Below are positions 46,075-54,586 of a stretch of DNA of 64,000 bases, piece by piece. The stretch lies in assembly GCA_964613945.1 (NCBI GenBank), contig CAZTJC010000001.1:248001-312000 (forward strand), in the 5' to 3' direction. Made by a program: the position numbers and the translations under genes. Numbering within the stretch: the first letter of the stretch is position 1; every line of letters begins with the position of its first letter. The notes beneath the pieces are model-generated. The model was not told the DNA's origin. It searched no databases and saw only the letters and a list, made by a program, of their open reading frames with translations. The stretch comes from JAVVHH01 sp964613945. Lineage in GTDB: Bacteria; Pseudomonadota; Alphaproteobacteria; Acetobacterales; Acetobacteraceae.

Positions 46075-46896
46075 ATGACGACGCACTCCGCCACCATCGA
46101 ACACGCTCAAGGCTGGATGCTCAACGTCCTGCTCGCAATTGGCGGTGCGATCATCTTCCTGCCGCTGATCTTCACCTTCTACCTGAGCGTGTTTGACGAG
46201 ACGATCATCACCTTCCCGCCGCGCGGCTACACGCTGCACTGGTACGCCGACATCCTGCCCCAGTTCGGCGGCGCCTTGCGCACTAGCCTCGTGGTCGCTC
46301 TCGCCGCCGCCGCGATCAGCCTATTGCTCGGCGTGCCCGCCAGCATCGGCCTGTCGCGCTATCGCTTTCCCGGCCGCTCCGCGTTGTCCACCTTTCTGCT
46401 GTCGCCACTCACCATTCCCGGCATCGCCATCGGCCTGGGCATCTACGTGCTGGCGATCCAGGTCGAGGAGTGGAACGGCACCGCGCTCGCCGGTTCGATG
46501 GCGCTGCTGATCGCGGCCCATGTGCTGATCGCGCTGCCCTGGGTCGTTCGTCTCGGCCTCACTGCGCTCGCCAACAGCGACCCGGCGGCCGAGGAAGCCG
46601 CCGCCAGCCTGGGCGCCCCGCCCTGGCGCGTGCTCTGGCGCGTCACCCTGCCGCGCATGCGGGCCGGTATCGTCGCCGGCGGATTATTCGCCTTCATCGT
46701 GTCGTTCGAGAACCTGGAGATGACGCTTTTCCTGATCGCGCCCGGCATGACCACGCTGCCGATCTCCGTGCTGCAATACCTGCAATACCACATCGATCCT
46801 TTGGTCGCCGCGGTGGCCGTCGTCCAGGTCGCGCTGGTGGCCGCCGCGCTGATCCTGCTCGACCGCCAGGTGCGCCTCAGCCAGGTGATCGGATGA
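46075..46896 (+). CDS. ABC transporter permease, PotC-like
   Basis: A 273-residue inner-membrane permease with six hydrophobic segments and the EAA loop EEAAASLGAPPWRVLWRVTL near residues 181-200. It resembles the PotC side of spermidine/putrescine-type transporters. It is first in a four-gene rightward operon (permease, ATPase, binding protein, permease), and its stop overlaps the ATPase ATG. The ATG at 46075 gives the expected length; no strong Shine-Dalgarno was seen. Confidence 0.92.
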   Translation: MTTHSATIEHAQGWMLNVLLAIGGAIIFLPLIFTFYLSVFDETIITFPPRGYTLHWYADILPQFGGALRTSLVVALAAAAISLLLGVPASIGLSRYRFPGRSALSTFLLSPLTIPGIAIGLGIYVLAIQVEEWNGTALAGSMALLIAAHVLIALPWVVRLGLTALANSDPAAEEAAASLGAPPWRVLWRVTLPRMRAGIVAGGLFAFIVSFENLEMTLFLIAPGMTTLPISVLQYLQYHIDPLVAAVAVVQVALVAAALILLDRQVRLSQVIG

Positions 46897-48002
46897 GCCG
46901 GCTGACGCTCGACCGCCTGGGCAAGACGTACGGCGAGGCTGCCGCGGTCAGCGACGTGTCGCTCGAAGTGACGCAGGGCGAGATGATCGTGCTGCTCGGC
47001 CCGTCCGGCTGCGGCAAGACCACCACGCTGCGTATGATCGCCGGGTTCACCGCGGCGAGCAGCGGCGATATCCGGCTCGACGGCACCAGCATCCTGGCGC
47101 TGCCGCCGCACCGGCGCGAGATGGGCATCGTGTTCCAGAGCTACGCCCTGTTCCCGCATCTCAGCGTCGCCCGCAACGTCGCCTTCGGGCTCGAGATGCG
47201 CGGGATCGCAGCCGAAGCCCGCCGCACCCGCGTTGAGCAGATGCTGCGGCTCGCCCGCCTCGAACCCTATGCCGACCGCCTGCCGCGCGAACTCTCCGGC
47301 GGGCAGCAGCAGCGCGTGGCGCTGGCGCGGGCGCTGGCGATCGAGCCGCGCGTGCTGCTGCTCGACGAGCCGCTCTCCAACCTCGACGCCTCGCTGCGGG
47401 GCGCGGTGGGGCGGGACATCCGCCTGCTGCAACGCTCCAGCAATCTGACCACCGTGATGGTGACGCACGATCAGGACGAGGCTATGGCCATGGCCGACCG
47501 CCTCGTCGTCATGCGCGACGGCCGCGTGCAGCAGATCGGCACCCAAATCGACCTCTACGAGCGCCCGGCCACCGCCTTCGTCGCCGGCTTCATCGGCCGC
47601 AGCACCATGCTGCCCTGCCACATCGACGCCGACGGCGCCGCATCGTGCGACGGCGCACCGCTTCAGCTGGCCAGCCGCTACGCCGCCACCGGTCCCGCCA
47701 CCCTCGCATTGCGCCCCGAACGTCTCTCGCTCGGCGCGATGCCGGGTGGTGGCCGGGTCAGCGGGCATGTGGAGCTTGCCGCTTATCTCGGCGCCGTCCG
47801 GGAGCACGTGGTCCGTATTGGCCCGGAGCAGCGCGTCATCGTGCGCGATGGCACCGCCGGCGAGGCCGGGCTGTATCCCGAAGGCGCCGCGGTGACGCTG
47901 CACTGGAGTTCCGACGCCGAACGCCTGTTCGATGCATCCGGCGCCGCTGTCCCCGCCCATCACCCCGAACCGACGATCATGAGGATCAACGCCGATGGCT
48001 GA
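46893..48002 (+). CDS. ABC transporter ATPase, PotA-like
   Basis: A 369-residue ATPase. Walker A GPSGCGKTT, the Q-loop stretch VFQSYALFPH, signature LSGGQQQRVALARAL, Walker B VLLLDEPLSNLD and the H-loop VTHDQDEAM are present. The C-terminal TOBE domain (LRPERLSLGAM) is typical of polyamine/iron-type importers. The ATG at 46893 overlaps the permease stop (ATGA). The binding-protein gene begins inside its last codons. Confidence 0.93.
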   Translation: MSRLTLDRLGKTYGEAAAVSDVSLEVTQGEMIVLLGPSGCGKTTTLRMIAGFTAASSGDIRLDGTSILALPPHRREMGIVFQSYALFPHLSVARNVAFGLEMRGIAAEARRTRVEQMLRLARLEPYADRLPRELSGGQQQRVALARALAIEPRVLLLDEPLSNLDASLRGAVGRDIRLLQRSSNLTTVMVTHDQDEAMAMADRLVVMRDGRVQQIGTQIDLYERPATAFVAGFIGRSTMLPCHIDADGAASCDGAPLQLASRYAATGPATLALRPERLSLGAMPGGGRVSGHVELAAYLGAVREHVVRIGPEQRVIVRDGTAGEAGLYPEGAAVTLHWSSDAERLFDASGAAVPAHHPEPTIMRINADG

Positions 48003-49032
48003 CCGTTCCCCGTTGCTGACCACCCGCCGCGCCCTGATCGGAGCGGCGGCAGCTTTGCCGTTGTTGCACGCGCGTCCCTCCTACGCCGACGAACAGGTCG
48101 TCGTCGGCACCTGGGGCGGCGACTACGCCAACCTGCTGCGCGACAACGTCGAACCGCTGCTCAAGGGCATCACCATCGTGACCGACATTGGCGACGAGGA
48201 CCCCCGGGTCGCCAAGCTCTATGCTCAGCGCCGCCTGCCGCGCGGCAGCGTGGACGTCGCCTGCGTGCAGGCCGTGCGTGGCAACGAGCTGTCGACTTCC
48301 GGGCTGCTCGAGCCGCTGGACGCGACCAAGGTGCCCAACCTGGCGCACCTGCATCCGTTCCTGCGCACCGACAATTTCGCCCCGCACATCTACAGCCTTC
48401 AGGTGCTGATCCATAACCCGGCTACCGTGTCCGAGCCGCCGAAGACGCTCACCGACCTGCTGGATCCCAAGTACAAAGGCAAGATCGGCGTCGGCAACGG
48501 CAACTACTTCTATGTGATGATGGCTTGCGCCCTGGCCGCCACCGGCGATGCCAATAAGGTCGACGATCCCGCCGCCCGCGCTATGGCGACCAAGCTCAAC
48601 GATAACGGCCTGCGCCTGTACAGCTCCACCGACGCCATCGGCGCCGGCATCAAGTCCGGCGAGATCGATGTCGGCATCATGTGGCTGGCGCGCGTCCACA
48701 TGTGGCAGGGCGCCGGCATCCCGGTGAAGGCGACGTTCTTCAGCGAAGGCAATGTCCTCTACGTCGCCGGCATGGTTGTTCCCAAGAACGCCCCCAACAA
48801 GGCCGGTGCGTACGCCTACCTCAACGCCATGCTGGAACCGGCCGCACAGACCAAGTTCGCCGAACGCATGGGCTATCTGCCCACCGTGGACAACGACAAG
48901 CTGACCGGCCCGCTCGGCGAGCAACTGGCGCTGCCGGGCGACGTGAAGATGGTGCCGCCGGATTACGGCATCGTCGGCAAGCTGCAGAGCACGACGTCGG
49001 AATGGTGGAACAAGACCATGACTCGCTCCTGA
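47995..49032 (+). CDS. ABC transporter substrate-binding protein, PotD-like
   Basis: A 345-residue periplasmic binding protein. A Tat-type signal (TTRRALIGAAAALPLL) is followed by VVVGTWGGDYANLLRDNVEP, the usual opening of polyamine/thiamine-type binding proteins. The central hinge (YKGKIGVGNGNYFYVMM) and EIDVGIMWLARVHMWQGAGI are family-typical. The ligand could be a polyamine, an opine or another cation and is not fixed by the sequence. It overlaps the ATPase gene by 8 nt and shares one base with the next permease. Confidence 0.9.
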   Translation: MADRSPLLTTRRALIGAAAALPLLHARPSYADEQVVVGTWGGDYANLLRDNVEPLLKGITIVTDIGDEDPRVAKLYAQRRLPRGSVDVACVQAVRGNELSTSGLLEPLDATKVPNLAHLHPFLRTDNFAPHIYSLQVLIHNPATVSEPPKTLTDLLDPKYKGKIGVGNGNYFYVMMACALAATGDANKVDDPAARAMATKLNDNGLRLYSSTDAIGAGIKSGEIDVGIMWLARVHMWQGAGIPVKATFFSEGNVLYVAGMVVPKNAPNKAGAYAYLNAMLEPAAQTKFAERMGYLPTVDNDKLTGPLGEQLALPGDVKMVPPDYGIVGKLQSTTSEWWNKTMTRS

Positions 49033-49910
49033 TGCCGGACTCGGCCGCGCTGGCCGTGCCGCGTGCGCGCCCGCGCCAGCGTGGTCAGGGTGGCGCGGCG
49101 AGCGCCATGCTCGGCCCGGCGTCGCTGTTCGTCGCCCTCGCCCTCGTCGCCCCGCTGCTGCTGCTGCTGCGCTACAGCCTCAATCGCTACGACGCGGTCG
49201 AGCTGATGATCGAGACCGTGACCGGCGCCAACTACGCCCGCTTCGTGTCGGACCCGTTCTATCTCGGCGTGCTCCGCACCACGCTCGGCGTCGCGGTCGC
49301 CACCACGGTCCTGTGCCTGCTACTCGGCGTCCCGCTGGCCTATCGCCTGGCGCGCATGACCAGCCGGTGGAAGGGCGCGTTGATGCTGGCGCTGATCCTG
49401 CCGCTATTCATCGGCAACACGGTGCGCATGGTGGGCTGGATGATCCTGTTCGCCCATGGCGGCCTAGTCGACGGGCTGGTCACCAAGCTGACCGGACACG
49501 GTTTCGAGCTGATGTACACCGCCACCGCCGTCATCTGCGGCATCGTCTCCGTCAACCTGCCCTTCGTGGTGCTGACCATCCAGAGCACGATGGAGACGAT
49601 CGACCCCCGGATCGAGGAAGCCGCCGAGAGCCTCGGCGCAACGCCTGTTCGCCGCTTCCGCCGCGTGGTGTGGCCGCTGGCGCTGCCCGGTGTCGCGACC
49701 GCCGGCATCCTGTGCTTCATCCTGGCGATGAACGCCTATGCCACGCCATTCCTGCTCGGCGGACCGCGCTTCCAGATGATGGCGCCGCTGCTCTACTGGG
49801 AGTTCAGCACCAACAACAACTGGCCGTTCGCGTCGGCCATCGCCCTCATCCTGATGGCCACCACCCTCGTGCTGACCGCCACCAGCGGTGTGCTGCTCGC
49901 GCGCCGCTGA
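49032..49910 (+). CDS. ABC transporter permease, PotB-like
   Basis: A 292-residue permease with six hydrophobic segments, starting with a basic N-terminus (PRARPRQRGQ). The EAA loop IEEAAESLGATPVRRFRRVV is present, and the first periplasmic region (RYDAVELMIETVTGANYARF) is similar to the PotB group. It completes the transporter with the PotC-like subunit, ATPase and binding protein. The ATG at 49032 overlaps the binding protein stop as TGATG. Confidence 0.92.
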   Translation: MPDSAALAVPRARPRQRGQGGAASAMLGPASLFVALALVAPLLLLLRYSLNRYDAVELMIETVTGANYARFVSDPFYLGVLRTTLGVAVATTVLCLLLGVPLAYRLARMTSRWKGALMLALILPLFIGNTVRMVGWMILFAHGGLVDGLVTKLTGHGFELMYTATAVICGIVSVNLPFVVLTIQSTMETIDPRIEEAAESLGATPVRRFRRVVWPLALPGVATAGILCFILAMNAYATPFLLGGPRFQMMAPLLYWEFSTNNNWPFASAIALILMATTLVLTATSGVLLARR

Positions 49911-49930
49911 TCAGCCGAGCCTTATCGGCA

Positions 49931-49964
49931 CCACAATCCGGGCGATCTTTCGCCGGAGTTGTGG
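49931..49964 (+). terminator. Hairpin after the polyamine-type ABC operon
   Basis: CCACAA (49931-49936) pairs with TTGTGG (49959-49964), and the inner GC-rich arms pair apart from small bulges; the loop is about TCTT. It lies 20 nt after the permease stop and lacks a T tail, so termination efficiency is uncertain. Confidence 0.4.
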
Positions 49965-50017
49965 CGTTATCTGACGATGCGGCACAGAAATCCACCGCAT
50001 ACGTCAGGAGCATTTTC

Positions 50018-50380
50018 ATGTCTGTTCGCCCGATCCTCAATGGCCTGGTCGCCATCGCGTTCACCGCGGTTAGCGCTGCCGCTTTCGCTCAGACAGCCCC
50101 GAGCACCACCACGGCCAACCCACCCGGCACCGCCGCGACCCGCACCCTGGACCGCGCCGCCGGTACTGACACCAGCGGCGCCTATCCCGCCCAGCGTGAT
50201 GGCACCGCCGCCAACCCGTCGGGCACCGCCGCAACCCGCACGCTAGACCGTGCCGCCGGAACTGACACCAGCGGCGCCTACCCGGCCCAGCGTGACGGCA
50301 CCGCACGCAACCCGCGCGGCACCGTCGTCAGCCGCGCGTATCATCACGCCAAGCGCAAGGTGGTGCAGCACACCAACTAA
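50018..50380 (+). CDS. Exported protein with two 32-residue repeats
   Basis: A 120-residue protein. A signal peptide (hydrophobic LVAIAFTAVSAAAFA, cleavage after FAQ) leads to two nearly identical 32-residue units (positions about 33-64 and 65-96), each containing GTAATRTLDRAAG and SGAYPAQRDG. A basic His/Lys-rich end follows (YHHAKRKVVQHTN). CAGGAG lies 7 nt before the ATG. No domain is recognised; it is likely periplasmic and intrinsically disordered. Similar small exported repeats occur in acid-tolerant Acetobacteraceae (knowledge-based impression, not checked). Confidence 0.65.
   Translation: MSVRPILNGLVAIAFTAVSAAAFAQTAPSTTTANPPGTAATRTLDRAAGTDTSGAYPAQRDGTAANPSGTAATRTLDRAAGTDTSGAYPAQRDGTARNPRGTVVSRAYHHAKRKVVQHTN
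50114..50305 (+). repeat. Two tandem 96-nt coding repeats
   Basis: Copies at 50114-50209 and 50210-50305 are in frame and encode 32-residue units that differ at only one residue (PPG versus PSG). Most nucleotide differences are synonymous third positions, so the duplication is being kept at protein level or is not very recent. Confidence 0.85.
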
Positions 50381-50413
50381 CGTCGACTGGGCGGCGCTCC
50401 TCGCGGGCGCCGC

Positions 50414-50692
50414 CTACCTCGCCGGGTGCTCCAACATGGCGAGCACCCGATGCATCTGCCGCCGATGCTCATGCAACTGGTCCAACAGCGACAACACCAC
50501 CGGCATTGCCGCCAGCCCGACCTCCATCCGATCCAGATCGAAGATGAGCTGAACCCGCGCCAGGTCGATCTCCTCGAATACCGGCTCGCCGCCCTGCCGC
50601 ATCGGCCGCACCCATTCCTCGGCAATCCATAACCGCAGCCGATGCTCGTCGAGCCCGGGCACCCGCGCCAGCACCATCGCTACCGTGATCAT
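50414..50692 (-). CDS. cbpM: Chaperone modulator CbpM
   Basis: A 92-residue protein with a MerR-like helix-turn-helix fold at the N-terminus (VPGLDEHRLRLWIAEEWVRP) and a C-terminal helical pair (LLDQLHEHRRQMHRVLAML). CbpM binds the J-domain of CbpA and inhibits it. The ATG at 50692 overlaps the cbpA stop as ATGA, which fixes the start; a longer reading would lie inside cbpA. Confidence 0.88.
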   Translation of the reverse strand: MITVAMVLARVPGLDEHRLRLWIAEEWVRPMRQGGEPVFEEIDLARVQLIFDLDRMEVGLAAMPVVLSLLDQLHEHRRQMHRVLAMLEHPAR

Positions 50693-51618
50693 ACCGACCG
50701 CCTCACCGCCTCGCGTGGATCGAAGTCGGCGTGCCGCTCCTGCCATTCCCGCAATGCCGTCTCCAGCGCGCCGTCCCGTGGCCCCGCCACCAACAACAAG
50801 GTGACGAACATATCACCAGCCGCCGTGCCTCCTGACTCGGCTACGCCACGCCCGCGCAGCCGCAGCCGGGCGCCAGCCTCCGACCCGGCCGGGATCATCA
50901 AATTCACCTCGCCCCGCGGCGTCGGCACCGGAACCTTGCCGCCCAGCACCGCCTCGGCCAGCGTCACTGGCAGATCGAGTTCGACGTTGCGCCCGACCCG
51001 GCGAAACGATCCGTGCGGCACCACACCGACTTCGATCAGCGCATCACCATCCGGGCCGCCATTCCGTCCGGGATCGCCCTTGCCGCGTAGCCGCAGCGCC
51101 TGCCCATCCTCGATCCCTGCCGGGATGCGGACATCGACCGTCTCGCCGGTCGGCAGCGTCAGCCGCTCGGTCGCGCCGTTGATCGCCGACAGGAACGGGA
51201 CTTCGAGCCGGTAGCGGCGGTCCGCCCCTTTACGCGGGCGGGAGCCGCCGGGCTCGCGCGAGGAGAAATACTCGCCGAAGATGTCGCCGAGATCCTCGGG
51301 GTCCAACCCGGCGCCGGCGCCATACCGCGCGCCGCCGCTTCCTTGGGCGAAGTCGCGGTAGTATTGCCGATCCGGTCGTTGCGCCTGCCGCTCCTGCCCG
51401 GCCGCATCGATCTCGCCACGGTCGAACTTCGCCCGCCGGTCGGCATCCGACAAAATCTCGTTGGCGGCGTTGGCCGCCTTGAACCGATCCTCCGCCGCGG
51501 AGTCGCCGGGATTGAGGTCGGGGTGGTTCTTCTTGGCGATTTTGCGGAAAGCGGTGCGGATCTCATCCTGCGTCGCCGTCCGGCTCACACCGAGCGTTTC
51601 GTAAGGGTCTGTCGCCAT
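50689..51618 (-). CDS. cbpA: DnaJ-class co-chaperone CbpA
   Basis: A 309-residue co-chaperone. The J-domain (residues 4-70) has the essential HPD in KKNHPDLNPG. A Gly-rich linker leads to two C-terminal beta domains (TGETVDVRIPAGIEDGQALR). No DnaJ zinc-finger is present, which separates it from DnaJ. It stimulates DnaK/Hsp70. It is co-transcribed with cbpM and diverges from the flavin monooxygenase gene across a 190-nt region. Confidence 0.93.
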   Translation of the reverse strand: MATDPYETLGVSRTATQDEIRTAFRKIAKKNHPDLNPGDSAAEDRFKAANAANEILSDADRRAKFDRGEIDAAGQERQAQRPDRQYYRDFAQGSGGARYGAGAGLDPEDLGDIFGEYFSSREPGGSRPRKGADRRYRLEVPFLSAINGATERLTLPTGETVDVRIPAGIEDGQALRLRGKGDPGRNGGPDGDALIEVGVVPHGSFRRVGRNVELDLPVTLAEAVLGGKVPVPTPRGEVNLMIPAGSEAGARLRLRGRGVAESGGTAAGDMFVTLLLVAGPRDGALETALREWQERHADFDPREAVRRSV

Positions 51619-51808
51619 GCTGCCAATGTAGGAAACGGTGCCGCCGGCTGCAAACGCCGAGAAACCTATCAGTCAATTATCGCAACGAACGACCTGCACC
51701 AATCTCCTCTGGACCATCCGCAACAGGTGAACAGTGCAAGACCGTCCACCCGCTTGCGGCGCGGAACGCGGCTTCCCTAATGCGAGTGAACCAGAACGGC
51801 GGTTTCTC

Positions 51809-53149
51809 ATGCGCAAGCAGCTTCATCTGGGCGCCTTCATGCGCCCGGTCGGTATCCATACGGCTTGGTGGCGGGTGCCGGGCGCTTATCCGGACGCCAA
51901 CTTTAACCTCGAGCACATCGTCCAGTTTGCCCAAACGCTCGAGCGCGGCTGCTTCGACGCCTTCTTCATGGCCGACCACCTCGCCGTCCTGAACATGCCG
52001 ATGGAGGCCCTGCGCCGCAGCGGCACCGCCACCTCGTTCGAGCCGCTAACCCTGCTTTCGGCGCTGGCCATGGTGACGCAGCGCATCGGCCTGGTCGCCA
52101 CCGCATCGACCACTTTCGACGAGCCGTATCACATCGCCCGCCGCTTCGCCTCGCTCGACCACATCAGCCACGGCCGCGCCGGCTGGAACATCGTCACCAC
52201 CTCGAACCCGGACGCCGCGCTGAACTTCGGCCGCGACGATCAGATGGATCATGACGAACGATACCGCCGCGCCAGCGAGTTCTACGACGTGGTGACAGGG
52301 CTGTGGGACAGCTGGGCCGACGACGCCTGGCTGCGCGACCAGAAATCAGGCCTGTTCTTCGACCCGGCCAAGCTGCATCGACTCGACCATAAGGGCGAGT
52401 TCATGTCCGTCGCCGGGCCGCTGAATATCGCGCGCCCCGTGCAGGGATGGCCGGTGATCGTCCAGGCCGGCTCGTCGGAAGCCGGCCGCGCCTTTGCCGC
52501 CGCGACTGCCGAGGTGATCTTCGCCAGCCAGCGCACCATCGAGGACGGCCGCGCCTTTTCCGCCGACATGCGCGCCCGCATGGCCGCGATCGGCCGCGAC
52601 CCGGCCTCGCTCCGCATCCTGCCGGCCGCCCTGGTAGTCGTGGGCGGCACCGAAGCGGAAGCCAAGGCCAAGAAGGCCGAACTCGACGCCCTGGTGCATC
52701 CCGATAGCGGCATCCCGAACCTCTCGATCCGGCTCGGCGTCGACGCGTCCAAATTCGACCTGGATGCCGAACTGCCGGAACTGCCCGTCACCAACCAGAG
52801 CCAAAGCGGCCAGGCGACCCTGGTGGCCCAGGCGCGGCGCGAGCGGCTCACGGTGCGCCAACTTGCCCAAATCGCCGGCGGCTATTCCGGCCTACAGATG
52901 GTCGGCACGGCCGCACAGATCGCCGACGAAATGGAAGCTTGGCTGGACGCCGACGCCAGCGATGGCTTCAACGTCATGTTCCACACCGTGCCGGCCGGGC
53001 TGGACGATTTTGTTGACCAAGTCGTGCCGGAACTGCAGCGACGCGGCATCTTCCGCACCGCCTACGAAGGCGCGACCTTACGCGATCACCTCGGCCTCGA
53101 TCGGCCCGCCAACCGGTTCTTCGCAGATAGGGCTATCGCCGCGGACTGA
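51809..53149 (+). CDS. LLM-class flavin-dependent monooxygenase (NtaA/SnaA/DszA family)
   Basis: A 446-residue luciferase-like monooxygenase that uses reduced flavin from a separate reductase. The opening LGAFMRPVGIHTAWWRVPGA, FDAFFMADHLAV, HGRAGWNIVTTSNPDAALNF and VIVQAGSSEAGRAFAAATAE are typical of the NtaA/SnaA/DszA branch. The ATG at 51809 matches the family N-terminus; an extension to 51734 adds 25 unconserved residues. No flavin reductase gene lies adjacent. The substrate (a chelator, sulfur compound or other) is unknown. Confidence 0.92.
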   Translation: MRKQLHLGAFMRPVGIHTAWWRVPGAYPDANFNLEHIVQFAQTLERGCFDAFFMADHLAVLNMPMEALRRSGTATSFEPLTLLSALAMVTQRIGLVATASTTFDEPYHIARRFASLDHISHGRAGWNIVTTSNPDAALNFGRDDQMDHDERYRRASEFYDVVTGLWDSWADDAWLRDQKSGLFFDPAKLHRLDHKGEFMSVAGPLNIARPVQGWPVIVQAGSSEAGRAFAAATAEVIFASQRTIEDGRAFSADMRARMAAIGRDPASLRILPAALVVVGGTEAEAKAKKAELDALVHPDSGIPNLSIRLGVDASKFDLDAELPELPVTNQSQSGQATLVAQARRERLTVRQLAQIAGGYSGLQMVGTAAQIADEMEAWLDADASDGFNVMFHTVPAGLDDFVDQVVPELQRRGIFRTAYEGATLRDHLGLDRPANRFFADRAIAAD

Positions 53150-53152
53150 TCG

Positions 53153-54433
53153 TCAGGCCGCCTTGGCCGTCGCGCGCGCGGCGGCCTTTTCTTCCTCGGT
53201 CCAGATCTTACGCTCCTGCTTGATCTGCGGCTTGATCTGCTTGACCGCGCCGCCGCCCAGCACCGGCGCCCGCATGGTGGAGTTTCGCGCCGCTTCCGAA
53301 TGCCATTGGTGATCGGCGTGCACGACCAGGGCGCGACCGATCTCCTGCTCCACGCCGCGCAGCCAGGCCCGCTGCTCGGCGTCGCAGAGCGTGACCGCGA
53401 AGCCGCTGCGCCCGGCGCGGCCGGTGCGGCCGATGCGGTGGACATAGCTTTCCGCCAGGCTCGGCAGATCATGGTTGAACACGTGCGTGACGGTATCGAC
53501 GTCGATCCCCCGCGCCGCGATGTCGGTGGCGACGAGCACTTGGACGGTGCCGGCACGGAAGGCGTCAAGCGCCCGCTCTCGCTGGCCCTGCGACTTGTTG
53601 CCGTGCAGCGCCTCCGCCGTGATCCCGGCCTCGGTGATGAAGGCGCAGACTTCGTTGGCAATGTTCTTCTGTAACGTGAACACCACGGCCTGCCCGATAT
53701 CGGGTTGGCGCAAGAGCGCCAGCAGCGCCGCCTTCTTGTTGGCCGCATCGACGAACATCACCGACTGCTCGATCCGGTCGACGGTGGTGGAGGGCGGGGC
53801 GATCTCGACGCGCGCCGGGTCACGCAGGAGGTTCTCGGCGAGCGAGACAATGGATTTCGGCATGGTGGCCGAGAACAGCATCGTGTGCCGATCCTTCGGC
53901 AAGGTGGCGACGATGCGCTCGATCGGCTTGGCAAAGCCCATGTCTAGCATCTGGTCGGCCTCGTCCAGAACCAGCGCTTCGAGTTGCGACAGGTCGCACA
54001 GGCGCTGTTCCATCAAGTCCAGCAACCGGCCCGGCGCGGCCACGATCACGTCGACCCCGGCCTTCAGCGCATTGACCTGGTGGACTTGGCTGACGCCGCC
54101 GAAGATCGTCATGACGCTGACGTCCTGATGCCGGCTGAACGTCTCGAACCCGGCGGCGATCTGGGACACCAGTTCGCGGGTGGGCGCGAGCACCAGCACA
54201 CGGGCACCGCACTTGGGCGCCGGGCGGGGCATCGTCGCGAGGCGGTGCAGCAGCGGTAGCGCGAAAGCGGCCGTCTTGCCGGTCCCAGTCTGGGCCAGAC
54301 CCAACAGGTCGCGCCCTTGCAGCAGCATGGGGATGGACCGCGCCTGGATCGGCGTCGGGCTGACAAAGCCTTCGTCGGCCAATGCGCGGAGCAGTACCGG
54401 TGCGAGAGCGAGATCGGCGAAGTTCATGGACAT
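53153..54433 (-). CDS. rhlE: DEAD-box RNA helicase, RhlE-like
   Basis: A 426-residue DEAD-box helicase. The Q motif (ALADEGFVSPTPIQARSIP), motif I AQTGTGKTAAF, motif II VLDEADQML, motif III SATMP and motif VI HRIGRTGRAG are complete. The basic C-terminal tail is short and Ala/Lys-rich. It remodels RNA, for example in ribosome assembly or RNA decay. Three starts are possible: TTG 54439 (GGAGG 6 nt away), ATG 54433 and ATG 54427. It converges tail to tail with the monooxygenase gene and diverges from the BtpA-like gene. Confidence 0.92.
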   Translation of the reverse strand: MSMNFADLALAPVLLRALADEGFVSPTPIQARSIPMLLQGRDLLGLAQTGTGKTAAFALPLLHRLATMPRPAPKCGARVLVLAPTRELVSQIAAGFETFSRHQDVSVMTIFGGVSQVHQVNALKAGVDVIVAAPGRLLDLMEQRLCDLSQLEALVLDEADQMLDMGFAKPIERIVATLPKDRHTMLFSATMPKSIVSLAENLLRDPARVEIAPPSTTVDRIEQSVMFVDAANKKAALLALLRQPDIGQAVVFTLQKNIANEVCAFITEAGITAEALHGNKSQGQRERALDAFRAGTVQVLVATDIAARGIDVDTVTHVFNHDLPSLAESYVHRIGRTGRAGRSGFAVTLCDAEQRAWLRGVEQEIGRALVVHADHQWHSEAARNSTMRAPVLGGGAVKQIKPQIKQERKIWTEEEKAAARATAKAA

Positions 54434-54586
54434 GGTCAAGCGGCGCCTCCGGCGCTCGATAGTGATGCGCCTGGTTGGGCTTGCGTGATTGAGCGCCTGC
54501 TACGGGTTATGCTGCACTGCGTCAATCTGCTCGGAGGCATGGCTGCCGCTTTGCAACGCGGCCGGATCGACATAGCCTCTGCCTCG

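Noticed and set aside
46443..48023. 526-codon open frame on the minus strand
   Set aside because: It is antisense to the PotA-like ATPase and PotC-like permease, which carry intact motifs; the frame looks like a codon-bias shadow.
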